Source: JBFXDI01 sp050181295
GTDB lineage: Bacteria > Pseudomonadota > Alphaproteobacteria > Rhizobiales > Aestuariivirgaceae
Reading direction: 5' to 3'
Assembly (NCBI GenBank): GCA_050181295.1
Contig: JBFXDI010000038.1
Span: 1 to 30,829 of the forward strand
Length of the DNA stretch: 30,829 bases
This document shows, in pieces, positions 7,988 to 14,289 of the stretch; positions within the stretch are counted from its first letter, which is position 1, and each line of letters starts with the position of its first letter. The translations under genes were made by a program, and so were the position numbers. The notes under the pieces are model-generated. The model was not told the origin of the DNA, ran no database searches, and saw only the letters and a program-made list of their open reading frames with translations.

Positions 7988-8698
7988 ATGCAAAAGCCGA
8001 AGCTCGCGCCCGTGAAGGAGCTCGTAGCGAAGAACCGCGCGCAGTTTCCGAACGAGAGCGCCGAATACCGCACGGCGCGCAACGCCCTTCTCGCCGAGGA
8101 GATCGAGCTCCGCCGCCATATCGAGCGCGTGGCGGAGCAGCGCCGCCAGCTACCTCCGGGCGGCGAGGTGAAAAGGGACTATCGCTTCGAGGGCGAGGAC
8201 GGGCCGACGACGCTCTCCGCCCTCTTCGGGACCAAGGACACGCTCATCATCTACAGCTACATGTTCGGGCCGGAGCGCAAGAAGCCCTGCCCCATGTGCA
8301 CCTCCTTCATGTCGACCTGGGACCACAAGCTGCCGGACATCGAGCAGAGGGTGGCGTTCGCCATGGTAGCGCGCGCGCCCATTGCGCGGCTGAAGGAGGC
8401 GAAGAAGGCGCGCGCCTGGACGAAGCTGAAGATCTACTCCGACACTGACGGTGACTTCACGCGCGACTATGTGAGCGCCAAGGACGAGGACGTGCCCGGC
8501 TTCACCGTCTTCACGCGCCGCGACGGCAAGGTCCGCCACTTCTGGAGCGGCGAGATGGGCGGCGGCATGTCGGACCCCGGACAGGATCCCCGCGGCGCGC
8601 CGGACCCCGATCCGCTCTGGACGCTTCTCGACACGACGCCCGAGGGCCGCGGCAGCGACTGGTATCCGAGCCTCGACTACGGCCGGCCTCAAGGGTAG
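7988..8698 (+). CDS. DUF899 family thioredoxin-like protein
   Basis: A 236-residue protein of the DUF899 family, which has a thioredoxin-like fold and no settled biochemical role. The start is set at MQKPKLAPVKEL because AAAGGA lies about 6 bases upstream; a longer frame from 7937 lacks this. Family hallmarks visible are the N-terminal helical region with RHIERVAEQRRQLP, the GEDGPTTLSALF strand, and the CPMCTSFMSTWD motif, which replaces the CXXC loop of thioredoxins. The C-terminal part has HFWSGEMG and PLWTLLDTTP. No signal peptide is seen. It stands alone between the LysR gene and the aldolase on the same strand; nothing in the context points to a pathway. Confidence 0.88.
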   Translation: MQKPKLAPVKELVAKNRAQFPNESAEYRTARNALLAEEIELRRHIERVAEQRRQLPPGGEVKRDYRFEGEDGPTTLSALFGTKDTLIIYSYMFGPERKKPCPMCTSFMSTWDHKLPDIEQRVAFAMVARAPIARLKEAKKARAWTKLKIYSDTDGDFTRDYVSAKDEDVPGFTVFTRRDGKVRHFWSGEMGGGMSDPGQDPRGAPDPDPLWTLLDTTPEGRGSDWYPSLDYGRPQG

Positions 8699-8754
8699 AG
8701 GTGTCGTCGCCGCACCGCTTTCGCGGCGCTCACCCTTCAATGAGGCCCCGTCAC

Positions 8755-9819
8755 ATGCCTTCCGACCGGCTGATCGACCTCTACAGCGACACCAAGACCA
8801 AGCCGACGCCCGCCATGCGCCGCTTCATGATGGAAGCGGAGGTCGGCGACGAGCAGAAGGGCGAGGACCCGACGACCAGCCTGCTCGCCGAGCGGGTGGC
8901 CGACCTCCTCGGCAAGGAGGCGGCCGTGTTCCTGCCGTCGGGCACCATGTGCAACCAGATCGCGCTCGCGGTCCATTGCCGGCCGGGCGATGAGGTCTAT
9001 CTCGAGCGGGGCGCCCACATCATCAATTTCGAGGGCGGTGGCCCGGCCACGCTCGCGGGCGTGGTGCTGAACCCGATCGACGGCGAGCGCGGCGTCTTCA
9101 CCGCCGACCAGCTTTCGCGCGTCATCCGCGAGGAGAGCCGCTACGGCCCAAAACCCCGCCTCGTCTGCCTCGAGCAGACGGCCAATCTTGGCGGCGGCCG
9201 CGTATGGCCGATGGAGGCCATCGCCTCCGTGATGGAGCGGGCGCGCAAGTCAAAGCTCAAGGGCCATCTCGACGGCGCGCGCCTCTTCAACGCCACCGTG
9301 AAGTCGGGCCACAAGCCGGCCGACTATGCTCGCCACTTCGACAGCCTCTGGATCGACTTCACCAAGGGCCTCGGCGCTCCGGTCGGCGCCGTGCTCGCGG
9401 GGCCGAAGGACTTTATCCACGAGGCCTGGCAGCACAAGCAGCGGCTCGGCGGCGCGATGCGCCAGTCGGGCATCATCGCCGCCGCCTGCCTCTACGCGCT
9501 CGACCACCATGTCGAGCGCCTGGCGGAGGACCATGCCAACGCGCAGACGCTGGCGAAGGCCTTGAGCGCCATCCCGGGCATCAGGATCAACCCTCAGCAT
9601 GTCGAGACCAACATCATCTTCTTCGATGTGGCCGATACCGGCTGGAGGGCGGCCGACCTCGTCGCGGCGGCGCGCGGGCGGGGCGTGGTGATCGGGGCCT
9701 ACGGCTCGACCACGGTGCGCGTCCTCACGCATCTCGACGTCAACGCGGCGGACGTCGAGCGGGCGGCCGGGGTGATCGGCGATCTCCTCTCCAAGCCCTC
9801 CCGCGCCGCCGCGGAGTGA
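8755..9819 (+). CDS. ltaE: Low-specificity L-threonine aldolase / beta-eliminating lyase (PLP)
   Basis: A 354-residue fold-type I PLP enzyme that would cleave L-threonine or L-allo-threonine to glycine and acetaldehyde. Visible motifs are the N-terminal IDLYSDTKTKPTPAM, the PLP-phosphate site FLPSGTMCNQIA, the cofactor aspartate in HLDGARLFN, and the Schiff-base lysine Lys204 in DFTKGLGAPVG. The start is placed at MPSDRLID; in-frame starts at 8740 and 8701 (GTG) exist but add sequence that homologues lack. Usual family members are about 330-360 residues, so the length fits. Glycine and one-carbon supply could link it loosely to the folate gene downstream, but a repeat and an RNA gene separate them, so there is no operon. 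The symbol is by family; strict substrate preference is not shown. Confidence 0.85.
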   Translation: MPSDRLIDLYSDTKTKPTPAMRRFMMEAEVGDEQKGEDPTTSLLAERVADLLGKEAAVFLPSGTMCNQIALAVHCRPGDEVYLERGAHIINFEGGGPATLAGVVLNPIDGERGVFTADQLSRVIREESRYGPKPRLVCLEQTANLGGGRVWPMEAIASVMERARKSKLKGHLDGARLFNATVKSGHKPADYARHFDSLWIDFTKGLGAPVGAVLAGPKDFIHEAWQHKQRLGGAMRQSGIIAAACLYALDHHVERLAEDHANAQTLAKALSAIPGIRINPQHVETNIIFFDVADTGWRAADLVAAARGRGVVIGAYGSTTVRVLTHLDVNAADVERAAGVIGDLLSKPSRAAAE

Positions 9820-9855
9820 GGCGCAGGGTTGGGCTAGACCGGACACATCTTTCTT

Positions 9856-9943
9856 CGTCATTCCAGCGCAAGCTGGAATCCACTGGTGAGTCCGTCGCGA
9901 GCGTCACCGCTTCAGGGGATGCCAGCGTCCGCTGGCATGACGG
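9856..9943 (+). repeat. Compound palindromic intergenic repeat, copy 1
   Basis: An 88-base element made of two hairpins back to back. The first is CATTCCAGC/GCTGGAAT (9859-9879), the second is ATGCCAGC/GCTGGCAT (9919-9938), joined by a linker with CACTGGTGA and TCACCGCTTCAGGGGAT. The ends are CGTCA and TGACGG, so the whole unit is itself nearly inverted-symmetric. The reverse complement of copy 2 (13160-13248) matches it over its full length with scattered differences. Such GTCATTCC...GGAATCC elements are common REP/BIME-like intergenic repeats in alphaproteobacteria. It lies just after the aldolase stop. Confidence 0.85.
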
Positions 9944-10024
9944 AATTTGGCGTGATGAGTTGGCGGCTGGCCTTCGGCGCCCGAAGTCCCGCTGGATTTG
10001 AGCCGCCCCACGCCCTACATTCCT

Positions 10025-10192
10025 CCTTGGCAGGCTGCCCTTCTCGTGAGGAGATCATTTCCCAGGGGCCTATACGATCCTAAATGGGAGCTGTCCCTGC
10101 CCCTGGCCATCGGCCTCGGGCACACGGCGCCCACCTACGTAAGTAGGGACCCGGGATCGACACCTCCCACGGTCGCGGTGGCCTTGCCGTTT
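10025..10192 (+). ncRNA. ssrS: 6S RNA
   Basis: A region of about 165 bases directly before the 5-formyltetrahydrofolate cyclo-ligase gene, the classical place of 6S RNA. It folds as expected: a closing stem pairs 10029-10039 with 10177-10188 (about 11 pairs, one bulged base). A central bubble has the AGGGGCCTATACGATC strand on the 5' side. On its 3' side is the small hairpin CCTAC-GTAA-GTAGG (10133-10146). The terminal arm is GCCCCTGGCC-ATC-GGCCTCGGGC. The ACACGGCGCCCACCTAC segment is what I recall from alphaproteobacterial 6S RNAs. The RNA binds the housekeeping RNA polymerase in an open-promoter-like form and dampens transcription in stationary phase. The ends are approximate. A long open frame that crosses the region is not coding here. 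Confidence 0.85.
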
Positions 10193-10219
10193 CATCCACC
10201 CTTCGACGATGGGGCTGCC

Positions 10220-10837
10220 TTGCTCGCCGATACGGATCGCGCCCCAGGCCGGAAGTCATCCACCCTCGCGGAGACCAAGCGGGCGCTGCGGCCCGAGGCC
10301 GTCGCCACGCGCGCCAGGGCGCATGCCGCGCTCAGCACGAAGGCGGCCGCGACGCTCGCCGCTACCGGCCTCTCCTTCCTGGGTGCGCCTGCGGGCCGCA
10401 TCGTCTCGGGATTCATGTCCTTCGGCGAGGAGATCGACGTCCTGCCGCTCATCGCCAGGCTCGCCGGCGAAGGCTGGACGACCGCCATGCCGGTGATCGA
10501 GGGGCCGCGCCGTCCCCTCGCATTCCGCGCCTGGAAGCCGGGCGAGCCGACCGTCGCCGGCGTCTGGGACATTCCCCGCCCGACCGAGGATGCCGCGCTC
10601 CTCGATCCGGACGTGCTCATCGTGCCGCTCCTCGCCTTCGACGCGGAAGGCTACCGGCTGGGCTACGGCGGCGGCTTCTACGACCGGACGCTCGCAAAGC
10701 TTCGCGCCATGAAGCCCGTCGTCGCGGTGGGTGTCGCCTACAGCGCGCAGGAGATGGCGCAGGCCCCGCGCGGCGAACACGACCAGCCGGTGGACTGGGT
10801 CCTGACGGAAAAGGGGCCGCGGCGGCTATGCGGCTGA
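10220..10837 (+). CDS. ygfA: 5-formyltetrahydrofolate cyclo-ligase family protein
   Basis: About 205 residues, matching the usual 180-210. It converts 5-formyl-THF to 5,10-methenyl-THF with ATP. The signature GYGGGFYDRTLAKL lies near residues 149-162; SGFMSFGEEIDVLPL and DVLIVPLLAFD are further family blocks. The start is uncertain: TTG at 10220, with GGGG 5 bases upstream, gives the right length, while GTG 10178 and TTG 10184 would overlap the 6S RNA, and an ATG far upstream would translate through it. The ssrS-ygfA pairing is widely conserved and co-transcription has been shown in E. coli. The stop overlaps the next gene by 10 bases. Confidence 0.9.
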   Translation: MLADTDRAPGRKSSTLAETKRALRPEAVATRARAHAALSTKAAATLAATGLSFLGAPAGRIVSGFMSFGEEIDVLPLIARLAGEGWTTAMPVIEGPRRPLAFRAWKPGEPTVAGVWDIPRPTEDAALLDPDVLIVPLLAFDAEGYRLGYGGGFYDRTLAKLRAMKPVVAVGVAYSAQEMAQAPRGEHDQPVDWVLTEKGPRRLCG

Positions 10838-11646
10838 TCTTCCTCGGCGATGTCGTGGGCCGCTCCGGCCGCCGGGCGGTGGAGCGCGAGCTGCCGCTGC
10901 TCAGGGCCCGCTACGAGCCCGACCTCGTGGTGGTGAACGGCGAGAACGCGGCCGGCGGCTTCGGCATCACCGAGGAGATCTTCAAGGACCTGCGCGAGGC
11001 CGGCGCCGACGTGGTGACGCTCGGCAACCACTCCTGGGACCAGCGCGAGGCGCTGACCTTCATCGCTCGCGCGCCGGAGCTGCTGCGCCCCGTCAACTAT
11101 CCGCCGGGCGCGCCCGGCGCGGGTTCGGGCCTCTTCCCCGCCAAGTCCGGCAAGCAGGTGCTGGTGGTGAACGTCATGGGGCGCATCCTCATGGACCCGC
11201 TCGACGATCCCTTCGCGGCCATCGAGCGCGAGCTTTCCGCCGCGCGGCTCGCCGAGACCGCCGATGCCGTCATCATCGACATGCACGCGGAGGCGACGTC
11301 GGAGAAGATGGCCATGGGCCACTTCTGCGACGGGCGCGCGAGCCTTCTCGTCGGCACCCACACGCATGTGCCGACGGCGGACGAGCAGATCCTGCCCGGC
11401 GGCACCGCCTACATCACCGATGTCGGCATGTGCGGCGACTACGATTCCGTCATCGGCATGGACAAGGAGGAGCCGCTCAACCGCTTCCTCACGCGCATCT
11501 CGAACGCGCGCATGCAGCCTGCCGACGGCGAGGCGACGGTCTGCGGCGTGGCCGTCGAGACCGACGACCGCACGGGCCTTGCTACCAACATCGCGCCGAT
11601 CCGGATCGGCGGCAGGCTTCAGCCCGCGTTGCCGGACTTCTGGTGA
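10828..11646 (+). CDS. YmdB-family metallophosphoesterase
   Basis: A 272-residue calcineurin-like phosphoesterase of the TIGR00282/YmdB family. Metal-site motifs in order are FLGDVVGRSGR (Asp8 with its Gly), VVNGENAAGGFGI, TLGNHSWD, IIDMHAEATSEK and LVGTHTHVPTADE, matching the di-iron phosphodiesterase arrangement. B. subtilis YmdB is a cyclic-nucleotide phosphodiesterase that affects biofilm and sporulation; the role in alphaproteobacteria is not settled. The start overlaps the end of the cyclo-ligase gene by 10 bases, so both are probably one transcript with 6S RNA upstream. The gene converges on a small unknown gene, with 28 bases of tail-to-tail overlap. Confidence 0.92.
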   Translation: MRLIFLGDVVGRSGRRAVERELPLLRARYEPDLVVVNGENAAGGFGITEEIFKDLREAGADVVTLGNHSWDQREALTFIARAPELLRPVNYPPGAPGAGSGLFPAKSGKQVLVVNVMGRILMDPLDDPFAAIERELSAARLAETADAVIIDMHAEATSEKMAMGHFCDGRASLLVGTHTHVPTADEQILPGGTAYITDVGMCGDYDSVIGMDKEEPLNRFLTRISNARMQPADGEATVCGVAVETDDRTGLATNIAPIRIGGRLQPALPDFW

Positions 11647-11948
11647 GAGGGAGATAGGGCTCGGCCGCCCTGCCCGGCCGCGGCGTGCATGAGCACGATC
11701 CGGTTGAGCATGATCTTGGCGCGCGCCCGGGCGAGATCGAGCACGTCTTCATCGCTGCGCATGCCGGCGGTCGGCCCGGCTTCCAGGCATTCGGACACGC
11801 GCCGGGCGGCATCTGTCAGCGGAGCGAGATCACGCAAGGCAGCTCCCGCGTTGGGCGCCTGCATGAGGATTGCCGCCTGCCTCAAGGCCTCCGTCGAGGC
11901 CTGGAGCAGAAAGCCGGTCTGTGCCTGTCCGCCGCGTTCTCCGTTCAT
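11619..11948 (-). CDS. Small protein of unknown function, preceded by a CtrA box
   Basis: A 109-residue protein I do not recognise. It is helical in appearance and soluble, with an Ala-rich middle (ALRQAAILMQAPNAG) and a basic C-terminal helix (LARARAKIMLNRIVLMHAAAG). Two things argue that it is real: a strong GGAGGAGG ribosome-binding site about 7 bases before the ATG, and a perfect TTAA-N7-TTAAC sequence about 50 bases upstream in promoter distance. It overlaps the end of the YmdB gene by 28 bases on the opposite strand. The upstream GTG of the longer frame lies within the ribosome-binding site, so I prefer the ATG. If the CtrA site works, the gene would be cell-cycle or motility linked. 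Confidence 0.6.
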   Translation of the reverse strand: MNGERGGQAQTGFLLQASTEALRQAAILMQAPNAGAALRDLAPLTDAARRVSECLEAGPTAGMRSDEDVLDLARARAKIMLNRIVLMHAAAGQGGRALSPSHQKSGNAG

Positions 11949-11994
11949 GCCGCCATCCTCCTCCACCGGAATGCCGATTGTCGCGCCGATACCG

Positions 11995-12010
11995 TTAACG
12001 AGTTCTTAAC
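11995..12010. promoter_or_regulatory. CtrA binding site, TTAA-N7-TTAAC
   Basis: TTAA at 11995-11998, seven bases, and TTAAC at 12006-12010 match the full CtrA consensus without error. It lies 47 bases before the start of the small minus-strand gene and 164 bases before yebC. CtrA is the cell-cycle response regulator of alphaproteobacteria and usually acts at or near the -35 region. Distance favours the minus-strand gene as the target. The match is seen; function is inferred. Confidence 0.6.
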
Positions 12011-12173
12011 AGTTGGCCGCGGTCTGATTCGAATGCGGCTGAGTCGGCACTGGATTTCGGCCATTTCCGCCCCTATAACGGCGCCGATCAAGCAAAGCTT
12101 GAGCGCGGCTGGCGGAGGGACCGCAGCGTCTCCGGGGACGCCCGTGGCGCGGCGCTCATGGTGGGTGGAGACG

Positions 12174-13150
12174 ATGGCCGGACATTCCCAGTTCAAGAAC
12201 ATCATGCACCGCAAGGGGCGGCAGGACGCGGCGAGATCGCAGGCCTTCTCCAAGCTGTCGCGCGAGATCACGGTCGCCGCCAAACACGGCTCGCCCGACC
12301 CCGGCATGAACCCGAGGCTCAGGCTCGCGATCCAGAACGCGCGGGCCGAGAACATGCCCAAGGACCGGATCGAGCGCGCCATCAGCAAGGCCTCGGGCGG
12401 TGATGCCGATTCCTATGAGGCGATCCGCTATGAGGGCTACGGCACCGGCGGCGTGGCGATCATCGTCGAGGCCCTGACCGACAACCGCAACCGCACGGCG
12501 GGCGCCATCCGCTCCCACTTCACCAAGTTCGCGGGCAATCTCGGCGAAACGGGATCCGTCTCCTTCATGTTCGACCGCGCGGGCGAGATCGTCTACCCGG
12601 CCTCCGCCGGCAGCGCCGACGCGATGCTCGAGGCNNNNNNNNNNNNNNNNNNNNNNNNNNNNNNNNNNNNNNNNNNNNNNNNNNNNNNNNNNNNNNNNNN
12701 NNNNNNNNNNNNNNNNNNNNNNNNNNNNNNNNNNTCCGCTCCCACTTCACCAAGTTCGCGGGCAATCTCGGCGAAACGGGATCCGTCTCCTTCATGTTCG
12801 ACCGCGCGGGCGAGATCGTCTACCCGGCCTCCGCCGGCAGCGCCGACGCGATGCTCGAGGCGGCGATCGAGGCGGGCGCCGACGACGTTGCCTCCGACGA
12901 GGAGAGCCACACCGTCACCTGCGCCTTCGAGAACATAGGCGAGGTGTCGTCCGCGCTCGAGGAGAAGCTCGGCGAGGCAACCTCGACCAAGGTGGTCTGG
13001 CGGCCGAAGACCATGGCGCCGGTCGATGAGGACACGGCCTCGACGATCCTGAAGCTCATTTCCGCGCTCGAGGCCGACGACGACGTGCAGGCGGTATTCG
13101 CCAATCTCGAGGTCTCCGACGAGATCCTAGAGCGCCTCACCGCGGCGTGA
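12174..13150 (+). CDS. yebC: YebC/PmpR-family regulator, split by a false assembly gap
   Basis: The N-terminal part starts MAGHSQFKNIMHRKGRQDAARS, the signature of the YebC/TACO1 family. It reads open to the gap at 12635. The C-terminal part resumes after the gap in a frame shifted by two (stop at 13148-13150). Bases 12508-12634 before the gap and 12735-12861 after it are identical, so removing one copy and the N run joins the halves into a 249-residue protein, the normal YebC length (246 in E. coli). The gene is therefore intact in the organism. YebC proteins have been described as DNA-binding regulators and, in bacteria and mitochondria, as helpers of translation through proline-rich stretches. 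It lies upstream of ruvC as in many proteobacteria. Confidence 0.93.
12508..12634 (+). repeat. 127-bp duplicated contig end, left copy
   Basis: This stretch is base-for-base the same as 12735-12861 on the other side of the N run. It is the unmerged overlap of two contigs and not a biological repeat: both copies encode the same part of YebC, and only one is needed for a full-length protein. Confidence 0.95.
12635..12734. other. Scaffold gap of 100 N
   Basis: Exactly 100 N, a conventional placeholder for a gap of unknown size. The flanks show that the true gap size is minus 127 bases, meaning the contigs overlap and nothing is missing. Confidence 0.98.
12735..12861 (+). repeat. 127-bp duplicated contig end, right copy
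   Basis: Identical to 12508-12634. The length of 127 equals the largest k-mer size of a commonly used short-read assembler, which fits a k-mer overlap left unjoined during scaffolding. Confidence 0.95.
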
Positions 13151-13159
13151 GCCTCTTGT

Positions 13160-13248
13160 CGTCATGCCAGCGAAGGCTGGCATCCCCTGAAGCGATGTGG
13201 TCCCGCGGCGGGTTCACCAGGGGATTCCAGCTTCCGCTGGAATGACGG
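13160..13248 (-). repeat. Compound palindromic intergenic repeat, copy 2 (inverted)
   Basis: An 89-base element whose reverse complement matches the repeat at 9856-9943. It has hairpins ATGCCAGC/GCTGGCAT (13164-13183) and ATTCCAGC/GCTGGAAT (13224-13243), and the ends CGTCA and TGACGG. The central linker differs most (CCCGCGGCGGG here). It sits between the convergent ends of yebC and the alpha/beta hydrolase gene, where its hairpins could also serve as a bidirectional transcription terminator or mRNA stabiliser. Confidence 0.85.
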
Positions 13249-13272
13249 ATGGCGATGGGCTCGAAGAATCCT

Positions 13273-14130
13273 CTAAGCCAGGAAGTCCGTCACGGCGGAA
13301 TTGAACTCCTCCGGTTTCTGCCAGAAGGCGAAGTGCGACACGCCCGGCAGGATGACGAGCTTCGCGCCGGGGATGTCCTTCGCCATCTCGGAATTGTGCT
13401 CGAGACGGATCGCCTCGTCGTGCTCGCCGTCGGAGATCGCCACGGGCGTCTTGATGGTGGCGAGCTGCTCGGCCTTGTAGTCGGGCTGCGTGGCCCACAT
13501 CTGGCTCACGGCGGCGACGAAATCGTCATACTTGTCAGGCGTCTTGGAGAGTTTCTTGTAGTCCTCTCCCATCCGCTCGATGTACTTGGCGAAGGTGGGG
13601 TTCTTGTCGATGTCGGGCTTGAGGCCCTTGAGGTTGGTGTTGGCCCCGAAGGCGAACAGACGGTCCAGCCGGTCGGCGTGGTTGAGCGCGATGTCGAGGC
13701 CGATGATGCCCCCGTCGCTCCAGCCGACGATCGAGGCCTTGGGGATCTTGAGATGATCCATGGCGGCGACCACGTCCTTCGCCATGAGGGCGTAGCTGTA
13801 AGGTTCTGCGGTCCGTGTCGAGCGGCCATGGCCGCGGCTGTCGAGGCAGACGACGGTGTGCTTCTTGGAGAATTCCGGGAGCTGCGCGCCCCAGACGTCC
13901 GAATGCCCGAGCCCGCCATGCAGCATGAGGAGCGGCGGTCCCTCGCCATAGACGGCATAATACATCTCGATACCGTTCACCGGCGCGGTGCCGGTGTCGT
14001 CGGCCTTGGGCATGGGCGGCTCGGCCGGAAGCGTCTGCCAGACTTCCTCTGCCCTGAGAGGCAGGCTCGACGGCATCATCAGTCCAAGGCCCACAAGCGA
14101 CGTCGCGGCAATCACTTCGCGTCTGTTCAT
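13273..14130 (-). CDS. Alpha/beta hydrolase with probable Tat or Sec signal
   Basis: A 285-residue alpha/beta-fold hydrolase. The nucleophile elbow is GWSDGG with Ser138; the acid is probably the Asp in SDGEHDEAI and the base the His in GVSHFAFW. LMLHGGLGHSDVW forms the oxyanion strand. The N-terminus MNRREVIAATSLVGLGLMM has a twin-arginine pair before a hydrophobic run, so export by Tat (or Sec) is likely, with cleavage near PLRAEE. Of the two ATGs, the second (14130) has GGAG at a proper distance; the first (14136) is too close. It is divergent from the ruvC region and convergent with yebC. The substrate is unknown; homologues are annotated as esterases or epoxide/haloalkane-type hydrolases. 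Confidence 0.9.
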   Translation of the reverse strand: MNRREVIAATSLVGLGLMMPSSLPLRAEEVWQTLPAEPPMPKADDTGTAPVNGIEMYYAVYGEGPPLLMLHGGLGHSDVWGAQLPEFSKKHTVVCLDSRGHGRSTRTAEPYSYALMAKDVVAAMDHLKIPKASIVGWSDGGIIGLDIALNHADRLDRLFAFGANTNLKGLKPDIDKNPTFAKYIERMGEDYKKLSKTPDKYDDFVAAVSQMWATQPDYKAEQLATIKTPVAISDGEHDEAIRLEHNSEMAKDIPGAKLVILPGVSHFAFWQKPEEFNSAVTDFLA

Positions 14131-14220
14131 GACCATGTCTCCGGGTGACTGTCCGAGAGGCTAGGCCCGCGCGACGAGCGACGCAATCGGCCCCCGGCGC
14201 ATACGTGCTATAGCTTCGCG

Positions 14221-14289
14221 ATGGCGGCGATTCGCATCCTGGGCATCGACCCTGGCTTGAGGCGCACCGGCTGGGGCGTCACGACATGA
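14221..14289 (+). pseudogene. Remnant of ruvC 5' end (22 codons) with its promoter
   Basis: From 14227 to 14281 the sequence matches the start of the complete ruvC (16445-16499) at 50 of 55 positions, and all five differences are synonymous. The reading gives MAAIRILGIDPGLRRTGWGV and then two foreign codons and TGA. The Asp of IDPG is the first catalytic residue of RuvC; everything after codon 20 is missing. A TATAGC hexamer ends 6 bases before the ATG, so this could be a leaderless transcript start. Its TGA overlaps the ATG of the CoA ligase (ATGA), so the remnant now acts as a leader peptide for the inserted genes. Confidence 0.85.
14261..14281 (+). repeat. 21-bp direct repeat, left boundary of insertion in ruvC
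   Basis: These 21 bases are identical to 16479-16499. Homology between the two ruvC ends stops at the right edge of this core, after which the left copy runs into the CoA ligase and the right copy continues as ruvC. The arrangement is like attL of an element that restores the 5' end of its target gene, or the product of short-homology recombination. Confidence 0.7.

Noticed and set aside
10004..10020. Promoter of the 6S RNA (TTGAGC and CTACAT)
   Set aside because: The spacer between the two hexamers is only 11 bases, too short for a normal promoter; the true promoter could not be placed.
9998..10219. N-terminal extension of the folate cyclo-ligase
   Set aside because: The stretch has no similarity to the family and coincides with the 6S RNA fold.
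12088..12102. Small palindrome TCAAGC-AAA-GCTTGA upstream of yebC
   Set aside because: It is short, has no known binding protein and no second copy; it may be chance.
12508..12861. A true tandem duplication within yebC
   Set aside because: Exact identity, the adjacent 100-N placeholder and the restored full-length protein after collapse all indicate a contig overlap.
11685..12938. A plus-strand open frame running through the N gap
   Set aside because: It is open only because N codons carry no stops; the real yebC frame starts at 12174, and the 5' part opposes the small minus-strand gene.
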